Source: Planctomicrobium sp. (lineage in GTDB: Bacteria; Planctomycetota; Planctomycetia; Planctomycetales; Planctomycetaceae). From it: DNA of 5,231 nucleotides. Positions 1 to 5,231 of this stretch are shown here, piece after piece. How positions within the stretch are numbered: the first letter of the stretch is position 1; every line of letters begins with the position of its first letter. The translations under genes were made by a program, and so were the position numbers. The stretch is from the NCBI GenBank assembly GCA_029259835.1, contig JAJDEL010000606.1, positions 1 through 5,231 on the forward strand, in the 5' to 3' direction. A model generated the notes under the pieces. The model worked only from the letters and a program-made list of their open reading frames with translations. It was not told where the DNA came from and did not search any database.

Positions 1-188
1 CCAACGCGCAGCGAAGTGGGGTAATTAGCAAGGTGAGTGTTGAGATTTTTTATGGTGGAAAGGATACTAGTAAACCAAGCTCATGGTGAGTTTGTCTTGT
101 CACTTCGCGACTCTATCCCAAAATGTGGTCAGGCCACCCAAGTGAACAGGGAAGGCCATGGTCTTGTGGCGATAGGGTTGACTTAGAC
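1..188. other. Region downstream of the ABC exporter gene, no supported gene
   Basis: There is no hairpin followed by a T-run after the exporter stop on the minus strand, so no intrinsic terminator is visible. An imperfect hairpin, GGCC-CCC/GGG-GGCC (132-157), has unpaired bases and no T-run. A plus-strand frame open from the left edge ends with TGA at 84-86 after about 27 codons; it could be the end of a convergent gene or chance. GCGAAGTG (11-18) recurs inverted as CACTTCGC (101-108). Confidence 0.4.
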
Positions 189-2138
189 TTATGTTCCCTC
201 GCGGACCTGCGCGGTTTGCAAAGCGACCATTTCGCTGTAACGGCCATTACTTTGAAGAAGTTCTTTGTGCGTTCCGGATTCAATAATTCGCCCGTTCTCC
301 AGGACCAGAATCCTGTCGGCGTGGCGAATGGTACTCAGGCGGTGGGCGATCACGAATGAGGTTCGACCTTTGAGGAGTTCTCGCAGGCTTTCCTGAATAA
401 GGCGTTCGCTTTCAGTGTCGAGATTGCTGGTCGCTTCGTCGAGAATCAGAATTCGGGGGTCCGCCAGAACTGCTCGTGCGATGGCGAGACGTTGACGCTG
501 ACCGCCACTTAGCTTGACTCCGCGCTCGCCGATAATCGTCTCATATTCGTCAGGAAGTTCTTGAATGAATTCGTGAGCGTTTGCAATCTTTGCCGCGTCA
601 AGAATGTCGCTCTCTGTAGCATCATGCTTTGAATAGGCAATGTTCTCGGCAACGGAGCCGTCAAACAGAAAGACATCCTGTTCGACGATTCCCAGCAATG
701 CTCGATAACTCTCAACATCGATGTCGCGGAGACTCGTTCCATCCAGAAGAATTTCTCCACAGTCAGGATCGTAGAAGCGAGCCACGAGGTTGCAGAGAGT
801 GGACTTCCCTGCCCCGCTCGGACCGACCAGTGCGATCATCTCACCAGGTTGGATGTCGATGTCGATTCCACTCAATGACCAGTTTGCTGATTTGTCATAC
901 TGGAAATCAACATGCTTGAACGTCACTCTCCCCTGCACGTTTTGTTGGTCGAGTTTGATTGAGTGATCGTCTGGTTGCATCTCTCGTTGCTCATCCAGGA
1001 TGTCCAATACTCGGTCAAGCGCAGAGAGATTATTCTGCAGCGTTGCTGCGCTTTCCGCCAGAATCGCAAGCGGTTCCAAGAGCATCAGCAAGAACACGAC
1101 AAACATCATCAAATCTCCGATGCTCAGTGTTCCCTGAAGAACTTGATGACCTCCGTAAAGCATCAATCCAGCTGAAGCGAGAGGGATCGCGACCGCCCAA
1201 AGAACTTCGATGGTACGCATCCACCACCAGACATAAAGTTCCTGTCGCCCCATTAAGTGGTGATCACTGACAATCCGCCGCGTTTCAGTTCTTTGTCGAC
1301 TGAACGCGCGAACAATACGAATTCCGGCGAAAGTTTCCGTCGTCAAACTATCGATCCCTTGCCGTCGTTCGCGGACATCCCGAAACCGTGGACGAATTTC
1401 CGTAATCCACGTCCGATGACTGAAGAACACAGCCGGAAGCAACACGAGAGCACCTAGCAGAAGTCTCCAGTCAACAATCACCAAAATTAAAAGACTGCCA
1501 GTGAGTTGGACAACCGCACGCCAGGGGTTGTAGATGAGCCCAAAGATCAAGTCGCCAATGTTGCCAGCATCTTGACGTAGCAGGCTCGCCATGCCTCCTG
1601 ATTTCATTTCGTAAACGCGAGCAAGAGGAAGTCGAATCGCATGTTGAAAGAGCTGTTTGCGAACGGACATTTGTAGGCGTTTTGTCGCCCGAGTTGCGTA
1701 CCAGCGTCCCCAAATGTGGAGCGAAATTTTAATCAGCGATACAGAGACAATTCCCGCAGTAATCAATAACAGCAACGACCAACGGTCTTTCGGGAGCGAT
1801 GACGAAAATGGAACGATTTGCGGAACAGGTTGATCTCCGAAGACTGAATCAACGAGCAGCTTGGTTGCCGCAGGAGGAATTAACCCAAGAAGAGTTGAAA
1901 CAGTAAGAGTCGTGAGTGCCCAGGTGACCGCTTTGGATTGTGGTTTCAGCAGTTTCCAGAATGACTTGAGGAGTTGCCATGTCGAACGAAGCTCACCGGG
2001 CTGGGTATCAGATTTCGCATTGCGTGTACGTTGTCTGTCTTGCTTCCTTTTGTCCAGAGATTTGCGATATTCCTGGAATCGTTTGCGACTTGATTTTCTT
2101 CGAGAATTCATAGACATATCATAGGCGCGTTGGATCAT
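189..2138 (-). CDS. ABC exporter half-transporter (fused membrane and ATPase domains, MsbA/BmrA-like)
   Basis: Inner-membrane ATP-driven exporter subunit of 649 residues, expected to work as a dimer; substrate (lipid, drug or peptide) cannot be told from sequence. A very basic soluble stretch (about residues 11-40, 14 Lys/Arg of 30) precedes the membrane domain. Hydrophobic segments lie near 70-97, 119-141, 196-221, 224-240, 305-329 and 341-363, the six helices of a type IV (ABCB-like) exporter. The ATPase domain is complete: A-loop Tyr414, Walker A GPSGAGKST 439-447, Q-loop Gln487, X-loop GERG 537-540, signature LSGGQ 543-547, Walker B ILILDE 563-568 with catalytic Glu568, D-loop 571-574 and switch His599. 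All ATPase motifs are canonical, so a homodimer is possible. The family is usually about 580-600 residues; the excess is N-terminal. ATG codons 1, 8 and 10 are all possible starts and none has a clear Shine-Dalgarno. It lies 141 bp after pnp, beyond a terminator, so it is probably transcribed separately. Family call very sure; substrate unknown. Confidence 0.96.
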   Translation of the reverse strand: MIQRAYDMSMNSRRKSSRKRFQEYRKSLDKRKQDRQRTRNAKSDTQPGELRSTWQLLKSFWKLLKPQSKAVTWALTTLTVSTLLGLIPPAATKLLVDSVFGDQPVPQIVPFSSSLPKDRWSLLLLITAGIVSVSLIKISLHIWGRWYATRATKRLQMSVRKQLFQHAIRLPLARVYEMKSGGMASLLRQDAGNIGDLIFGLIYNPWRAVVQLTGSLLILVIVDWRLLLGALVLLPAVFFSHRTWITEIRPRFRDVRERRQGIDSLTTETFAGIRIVRAFSRQRTETRRIVSDHHLMGRQELYVWWWMRTIEVLWAVAIPLASAGLMLYGGHQVLQGTLSIGDLMMFVVFLLMLLEPLAILAESAATLQNNLSALDRVLDILDEQREMQPDDHSIKLDQQNVQGRVTFKHVDFQYDKSANWSLSGIDIDIQPGEMIALVGPSGAGKSTLCNLVARFYDPDCGEILLDGTSLRDIDVESYRALLGIVEQDVFLFDGSVAENIAYSKHDATESDILDAAKIANAHEFIQELPDEYETIIGERGVKLSGGQRQRLAIARAVLADPRILILDEATSNLDTESERLIQESLRELLKGRTSFVIAHRLSTIRHADRILVLENGRIIESGTHKELLQSNGRYSEMVALQTAQVREGT

Positions 2139-2160
2139 TCAGGCTTTGGGGATTTTTCAT
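2119..2160 (-). other. Possible 13-codon leader ORF ahead of the ABC exporter gene
   Basis: A short frame starts with ATG at 2158-2160, encodes MKNPQSLNDPTRL and stops with TGA at 2119-2121. A weak GAG (2167-2169) lies six bases before its ATG. Its stop is one base from the second in-frame ATG of the exporter gene (2115-2117), a layout that would allow translational coupling if that ATG is the true start. If the first exporter ATG (2136-2138) is used, this frame simply overlaps the gene start. So short a frame can easily arise by chance. Confidence 0.2.
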
Positions 2161-2213
2161 CTTTCACTCGATCAAAGAAAATTAGAGTCTCAGTGACATT
2201 GACCACAGCGCAT

Positions 2214-2243
2214 AAAAAAGCCGGGAGATATTTCTCCCGGCTT
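2214..2243 (-). terminator. Rho-independent terminator of pnp
   Basis: On the minus strand there is a perfect 11-bp stem (2233-2243 with 2218-2228), mostly G-C, closed by a four-base loop (2229-2232). It runs into six T residues (2219 down to 2214), the first two of which pair at the stem base. It begins 36 bases after the pnp stop. This is the classic intrinsic terminator form and should end most rpsO-pnp transcripts before the exporter gene. Confidence 0.9.
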
Positions 2244-2260
2244 AGATCAATTTTTGATCT
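2244..2260 (-). repeat. Perfect 7-bp hairpin abutting the pnp terminator
   Basis: AGATCAA at 2244-2250 and TTGATCT at 2254-2260 are perfect inverted repeats with a three-base loop. Its last base is immediately next to the first base of the terminator stem, so the two helices could stack end to end in the transcript. It is A/T-rich and has no T-run directly after it, so it is not a terminator itself. A role in 3' end stability is an inference. Confidence 0.55.
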
Positions 2261-2279
2261 TAATTTCTGATTTCGGTGA

Positions 2280-4436
2280 CTACTCTTCTTCACCGTCGAG
2301 ATCGTCGTCACTTTCGGCATCGTCTTCGTTGTCGCTGCCACCTTGTTCGAGTAGCACAGCTTTGCGGGAAAGCTTGACGCGGTTCTGGTCATCGACAGCG
2401 ATGACTTTGACGTCAATCAATTCGCCGACTTTCACAACCTCTGCGACAGACTTCACGAAGCCATCTGAGAGTTCGCTGATGTGCAGAAGTCCGTCTTTTC
2501 CTGGAGCGATTTCAACAAAAGCACCGAAGTCTTTGATTGAACTGACTTTTCCAGCGTAGATGCGTCCGACCTTGATTTCTTCGGTCAGAGCCTCGATGTG
2601 GGCCAATGCAGCGGCACATGCGTCCTTCGCTGGTCCGGAAATTGTGATTGTACCGTCGTCGACGATGTCGATCTGAGCACCGGATGACTCCTGAATCGCC
2701 CGAATGGTTTTTCCACTTGGGCCGATGACCAAACCAATTTTCTCTGGATTGATCTTGGTTGTCATGATCCTTGGTGCCGAATCAGGAAGTTCCGGACGTG
2801 GGCGGCGAATCGCGGTCAGCATAGTCTTTAAGATTTCACGTCGAGCTATCTTTGCCTGCTCAAGTGTTTTGCGAATGATTTCTTCGTTGATTCCATCGAT
2901 TTTGAGATCGAGTTGGATGCCGGTAATCCCTTTCTGAGATCCTGCGACCTTGAAGTCCATGTGACCGAAGTGGTCTTCGTCTCCGATGATGTCCGTCAGT
3001 AAGACGAAGTCGTCGCCATCCATGATGACGCCGACGGAAATGCCTGCAACCGGTTGCGAGATAGGAACGCCTGCTGCCATCAGTCCGAGTGTTGCACTGC
3101 AGACTGATGCCATGGAACTCGAACCGTTCGATTCCAGGATGTCGGAGATGATCCGAATCGTGTATGGGAAATCTTCCCGCTTCGGCAAGACAGGAGCAAT
3201 CGAGCGTTCTGCCAAAGCTCCGTGTCCGATTTCACGTCGGCCTGGACCACGGATCGGGCGAACTTCACCAACAGAGAATGATGGGAAGTTGTAGTGCAGG
3301 TAAAAGTTCTGGCTGGATTCGTCGAACAAGCCATCGACGCGTTGTTCGTCACGAACAGTTCCCAGAACGACAGTCGCTAGTGATTGAGTTTCGCCGCGGG
3401 TGAATAGAGCCGAACCGTGAACGATTGGGAGCAAGTCAACTTCGCAGTCGATTTGACGTAAATCGTTCAAGCCACGACCATCGAGACGGTGACCTGCCAT
3501 CGTCAACTGGCGGCATGCATCGTTGTCGACTTGGTAGAATGCTTCTTTCAGTTGGCCAAGTGTTCGGCCATCTTCTAGTTCGGTTTCGTCGCCTGGGAAG
3601 TATTTTTCAATCACTTCATTGCGAACAGCTTTGGTTGCCGCCGAACGTTCTGTTTTTTTAGTGTTTTGACGGGCTTTTTTGATCGCGTCAGAGTAGTCGC
3701 TTTCGACAGTTCCGATCCAGGGGTTTTCGACTGGCTCGGCGTATTCAAACGGCTCGATTCCAGCTGCCTCAATGAGTTCGTCCTGTAGTTCGCAGAGTTC
3801 AATAATTGCCTTGTGACCGAACATCAGGGCGTCGACCATCTGGTCTTCAGGAATTTGATCTCCGAAGCCTTCGATCATCAGCACGGACTCTTTGCTTCCG
3901 GCCATGATCAGGTCGAGTTCGCTCTCTTTCATCTGTTCGACATTCGGGAAGAGAACGAATTCTCCATCGATGAGGCCGACTTGAACACCAGCAATTGGTC
4001 CCTGAAACGGCAGTGGAGCAACTGATAAACCAGCACTGGCACCGAGAATCGCCCAGACAGATGGGTCGTTGACTCCGTCGCAGGACATGACATTGATCAT
4101 CACCTGAACTTCATCGCGAAACAATTTCGGGAAGAGAGGTCGGATTGGACGGTCAGTGAGACGGCAAGTGAGAATTTCTTTTTGGGTTGGGCGTCCTTCT
4201 CTTTTCAGGAAGCCGCCAGGGAACTTGCCTGCCGCTGCAAATCGTTCTCGGTAGTCGACTGTCAATGGGAAGAAATCCATTCCAGGACGACCTGGTCCGG
4301 TTTGTGTCGCTATGAACAGCGTCGTTTCTCCGTACTGGAGAAGGATGGAACCACTCGCTTGTTTCGCGAGTTGCCCGGTTGTCAAACTGAGTGTTTGACC
4401 AGCGATTTCTCTTGAGACTTGAACTTTCTTACTCAC
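2280..4436 (-). CDS. pnp: Polyribonucleotide nucleotidyltransferase (PNPase)
   Basis: Cytoplasmic phosphate-dependent 3'-5' exoribonuclease that releases nucleoside diphosphates and can also add tails; a trimer and, in many bacteria, a degradosome partner. The 718 residues match the usual length of about 700-710. Order: first RNase PH domain (about 10-145, with the RNA-contacting loop containing KREGRP 78-83), helical linker (about 240-315), catalytic second RNase PH domain (about 325-545), KH domain (about 556-613, GPSG loop 572-575), S1 domain (about 621-691), then an acidic tail (701-718). Counterparts of E. coli catalytic Asp486, Asp492 and Lys494 are Asp488, Asp494 and Lys496; phosphate-site serines are 439-441; GRREIGHG lies at 399-406. 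The start is GTG at 4434-4436, supported by AGGA seven bases upstream and by the N-terminal fit to the family. It sits 254 bp after rpsO and is followed by a strong terminator. No missing catalytic residue is seen. Confidence 0.98.
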   Translation of the reverse strand: MSKKVQVSREIAGQTLSLTTGQLAKQASGSILLQYGETTLFIATQTGPGRPGMDFFPLTVDYRERFAAAGKFPGGFLKREGRPTQKEILTCRLTDRPIRPLFPKLFRDEVQVMINVMSCDGVNDPSVWAILGASAGLSVAPLPFQGPIAGVQVGLIDGEFVLFPNVEQMKESELDLIMAGSKESVLMIEGFGDQIPEDQMVDALMFGHKAIIELCELQDELIEAAGIEPFEYAEPVENPWIGTVESDYSDAIKKARQNTKKTERSAATKAVRNEVIEKYFPGDETELEDGRTLGQLKEAFYQVDNDACRQLTMAGHRLDGRGLNDLRQIDCEVDLLPIVHGSALFTRGETQSLATVVLGTVRDEQRVDGLFDESSQNFYLHYNFPSFSVGEVRPIRGPGRREIGHGALAERSIAPVLPKREDFPYTIRIISDILESNGSSSMASVCSATLGLMAAGVPISQPVAGISVGVIMDGDDFVLLTDIIGDEDHFGHMDFKVAGSQKGITGIQLDLKIDGINEEIIRKTLEQAKIARREILKTMLTAIRRPRPELPDSAPRIMTTKINPEKIGLVIGPSGKTIRAIQESSGAQIDIVDDGTITISGPAKDACAAALAHIEALTEEIKVGRIYAGKVSSIKDFGAFVEIAPGKDGLLHISELSDGFVKSVAEVVKVGELIDVKVIAVDDQNRVKLSRKAVLLEQGGSDNEDDAESDDDLDGEEE

Positions 4437-4443
4437 AATTTTT

Positions 4444-4447
4444 TCCT
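4444..4447 (-). promoter_or_regulatory. Shine-Dalgarno of pnp
   Basis: AGGA on the minus strand (TCCT at 4444-4447) lies seven bases before the GTG start of pnp. It is the best ribosome-binding site in the window. Together with the N-terminal family fit, it supports GTG at 4434-4436 as the true start. Confidence 0.75.
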
Positions 4448-4483
4448 ACTTAACAACACAACTAACACGGCTTGTTTCAACAA

Positions 4484-4517
4484 CATGACATCGGGCATTG
4501 ATCATTCCGACATCACA
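4484..4517 (-). repeat. Hairpin in the pnp leader (11-bp stem with G-U pairs)
   Basis: On the minus strand, TGTGATGTCGG (4507-4517) can pair with CCGATGTCATG (4484-4494) over 11 bp, four of them G-U, around a 12-base loop containing the palindrome TGATCA. Because of the G-U pairs the fold works only in the minus-strand RNA, the sense in which pnp is transcribed. It ends 47 bases before the GTG start. It could be a processing or control element; no folding calculation was possible. Confidence 0.35.
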
Positions 4518-4615
4518 GACAGGCTAAGTCAGCCAACAGCTTCGCCTGATTCACTTTCAGTAAATCGCGTTTCAAAATCAAAAGAACCTTGCCCAAAGAG
4601 TTTCAGCATGGCTCA

Positions 4616-4640
4616 TCTGACGAGACAAACAATTGTCAGA
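4616..4640 (-). repeat. Inverted repeat TCTGAC/GTCAGA in the pnp leader
   Basis: TCTGAC and GTCAGA (4635-4640 and 4616-4621, minus-strand order) form a perfect 6-bp stem around 13 bases. An alternative 5-bp stem GACAA/TTGTC (4633-4637 with 4624-4628, loop of four) uses the GAC of the outer arm, so the two folds exclude each other. Neither is followed by a T-run. It may simply be local structure between rpsO and pnp. Confidence 0.35.
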
Positions 4641-4690
4641 ATCCACAGATCAAGTAGCCTGAACCAAGCGAAATTGCCTGGCTGGTGAAG

Positions 4691-4960
4691 CTACTTACGG
4701 ATTCCCAATCGCGTAATCAGATCGACGTATCGAGCTGGGTCATTTTCTTTGACATAATCCAAGAGGCGGCGACGGCGACTGACCATCATTAACAAGCCTC
4801 GGCGTCCAGCATGGTCTTTATCGTGTTCTCGTAAGTGACCTGTCAGACTGTTAATTCGCTCCGTGAGGACCGCAATCTGCACATCGGGCGAACCCGTATC
4901 TTCACTTGAAGTTTGAAACTCGTTGACCAGTTCAGACTTACGTTCTTTCGTAATTGACAT
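4691..4960 (-). CDS. rpsO: Small ribosomal subunit protein S15
   Basis: Early-binding protein of the 30S subunit; it binds the three-way junction of helices 20-22 in the central domain of 16S rRNA and contributes to a bridge with the 50S subunit. The 89 residues equal the E. coli length. Family blocks are plain: [10 protein letters not shown] (21-30), helix 2-3 with [10 protein letters not shown] (41-50), then [18 protein letters not shown] (53-70) and the LGIRK end. Counterparts of the E. coli RNA-contacting residues Thr21, Gly22, Gln27, His41 and Asp48 are Thr22, Gly23, Gln28, His42 and Asp49. The Ser51 counterpart is Gly52. ATG at 4958-4960 matches the family N-terminus; GGGAG lies nine bases upstream. 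It is the first gene of the likely rpsO-pnp unit, with a candidate promoter and leader upstream. S15 often represses its own translation in other bacteria. Confidence 0.98.
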   Translation of the reverse strand: MSITKERKSELVNEFQTSSEDTGSPDVQIAVLTERINSLTGHLREHDKDHAGRRGLLMMVSRRRRLLDYVKENDPARYVDLITRLGIRK

Positions 4961-4966
4961 TCCACT

Positions 4967-5002
4967 CGGCTCCCACGCCGCTTTTCAACCGTTGCTACGG
5001 TC
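4967..5002 (-). promoter_or_regulatory. rpsO 5' leader with two small hairpins (candidate S15-responsive RNA)
   Basis: Minus-strand hairpin 1 is ACCGT-AGCA-ACGGT (4988-5001), a perfect 5-bp stem extendable by one G-U pair to 4987-5002. Hairpin 2 is CGGC-GTGGGA-GCCG (4967-4980), a 4-bp G/C stem whose loop holds the Shine-Dalgarno. Both lie within about 45 bases of the rpsO start. S15 binds structured leaders of its own mRNA in several bacterial groups, with folds that differ between groups. That this leader does so is inferred from position and structure. Confidence 0.35.
4970..4974 (-). promoter_or_regulatory. Shine-Dalgarno of rpsO, in a hairpin loop
   Basis: GGGAG on the minus strand lies nine bases before the rpsO ATG. 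A second, weaker GAG lies four bases before it. Most of GGGAG falls in the six-base loop of the small hairpin at 4967-4980, so its access could depend on RNA folding. Confidence 0.5.
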
Positions 5003-5039
5003 TCACATTGAAATTGATACTTTTTCGAACAAGCTGCGA

Positions 5040-5067
5040 ACTCTATCAGCTTTTGGCACCAAATCAA
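5040..5067 (-). promoter_or_regulatory. Putative sigma70-type promoter of rpsO
   Basis: On the minus strand, TTGATT (5062-5067) is followed after 16 bases by TAGAGT (5040-5045), with TG one base before the -10 box (extended -10). Matches are 4 of 6 in each hexamer. Transcription would start near 5033, giving a leader of about 70 bases before rpsO. It is the best promoter-like match I found upstream of rpsO. Confidence 0.42.
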
Positions 5068-5078
5068 GAGTGCAAAAG
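5050..5078 (-). repeat. Dyad around the rpsO -35 box
   Basis: CTTTTGGCAC (5050-5059, plus strand) and GTGCAAAAG (5070-5078) are inverted repeats pairing over 9 bp with one extra base on one side. The candidate -35 hexamer lies in the centre. This is the position of an operator, but no regulator family is recognisable and it could be chance. Confidence 0.3.
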
Positions 5079-5231
5079 GGTGAGAAATACGACAAATTCG
5101 TACTGAATCACATTGATGTCACTATTCTGGCAGTTTAGAGCGAACATTTCGATGAGAACAGTGGTATCCTTATAGGGAATGGGGAGGGTTCCTTATCCCT
5201 CAGCATGAAGAGATGTGATTGCGGATAGATC
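5079..5231. other. Region upstream of rpsO with no supported gene
   Basis: No credible coding sequence is seen. A minus-strand frame open from the window edge ends with TAA at 5135-5137 after about 31 codons; its sequence resembles nothing I know and could be chance or the tail of an upstream gene. A purine/pyrimidine-biased patch (5166-5201) contains TCCTTAT twice (5167-5173, 5190-5196), a GAGGG/CCCTC 5-bp inverted repeat (5184-5188, 5197-5201) and the near-palindrome ATAGGGAA/TTCCTTAT (5172-5179, 5189-5196). Confidence 0.4.

Larger units (their letters stand above)
4437..4690 (-). other. rpsO-pnp intergenic spacer, probable pnp leader RNA
   Basis: No open frame of note lies in these 254 bases. 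I see no stem followed by a T-run, so no intrinsic terminator after rpsO, and no convincing -35/-10 pair for a pnp promoter. Read-through from rpsO into pnp is therefore the simplest reading. Several modest hairpins can form on the minus strand; the two best are listed separately. A third is an 8-bp stem with two G-U pairs right after rpsO (about 4662-4683). The stretch just before the pnp Shine-Dalgarno is rich in G and T, with TGTTGTT twice (4479-4485 and 4452-4458). In E. coli the equivalent spacer carries the RNase III/PNPase autoregulatory stem; similarity of role is inferred from position only. Confidence 0.5.

Noticed and set aside
123..188. Hairpin at 132-157 as terminator of the exporter gene
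   Set aside because: The stem is interrupted by unpaired bases and no T-run follows it on the minus strand.
2139..2213. Promoter for the exporter gene
   Set aside because: TCTAAT at about 2181-2186 resembles a -10 box, but no acceptable -35 box lies 16-18 bases upstream, so it is not called.
2135..2416. 93-codon minus-strand frame spanning the pnp end and the spacer
   Set aside because: It overlaps the pnp 3' end in another frame, runs through the terminator hairpin, and has no family resemblance.
2254..2559. 101-codon plus-strand frame rich in serine
   Set aside because: It is the antisense shadow of the acidic tail and S1 region of pnp; the serine-rich sequence comes from complementary Asp/Glu codons.
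4662..4683. Stem after the rpsO stop as an intrinsic terminator
   Set aside because: The 8-bp stem has two G-U pairs and is followed by TCAGGC rather than a T-run.
4419..4688. 89-codon plus-strand frame filling the rpsO-pnp spacer
   Set aside because: No ribosome-binding site, no recognisable domain, and it starts inside the pnp N-terminus; likely chance in an untranslated leader.
4923..5138. 71-codon plus-strand frame across the rpsO start and promoter
   Set aside because: Antisense to the S15 N-terminus and its leader, with no family resemblance or start signal.
5174..5188. Possible G-quadruplex on the plus strand
   Set aside because: Only three G-runs (GGG, GGGG, GGG) are present; a fourth is missing nearby.

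Overview
The window holds three complete genes, all on the minus strand, in the transcription order rpsO, pnp, then an ABC exporter half-transporter. Ribosomal protein S15 (4691-4960) and polynucleotide phosphorylase (2280-4436) form the widely conserved rpsO-pnp pair. The exporter (189-2138) follows, after a strong intrinsic terminator. Base composition is moderate, spacers are 100-250 bp, and Shine-Dalgarno signals vary from clear (pnp) to absent (ABC gene). The protein sequences look to me like those of a Planctomycetota bacterium. That is an impression from recalled family sequences, not from a database search.

Layout along the minus strand, right to left. 4961-5231: upstream region with a plausible sigma70-type rpsO promoter (5040-5067), a dyad around its -35 box, and a predicted leader of about 70 nt with two small hairpins, one presenting the rpsO Shine-Dalgarno in its loop. 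4691-4960: rpsO. 4437-4690: a 254-nt spacer with no intrinsic terminator and no convincing promoter, which suggests rpsO-pnp co-transcription, with hairpins that could serve post-transcriptional control. 2280-4436: pnp with a GTG start, a good Shine-Dalgarno and an acidic C-terminal tail. 2139-2279: two directly abutting hairpins, the second a canonical terminator, then about 75 nt that must carry the signals for the exporter gene. 189-2138: ABC exporter with an unusually basic N-terminal extension. 1-188: no convincing gene or terminator.

Functionally, S15 is an early-binding 30S subunit protein and PNPase is a phosphorolytic 3'-5' exoribonuclease, so the first two genes belong to translation and RNA turnover. 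The exporter is probably a separately transcribed neighbour; nothing in the sequence ties its substrate to RNA metabolism. I see no mobile element, CRISPR array, tRNA or rRNA. The core is ordinary housekeeping DNA. The points worth a second look are the two leader RNAs, the tandem hairpins after pnp, the small reading frame ahead of the exporter, and the exporter's basic N-terminus. I found no convincing new biological system.
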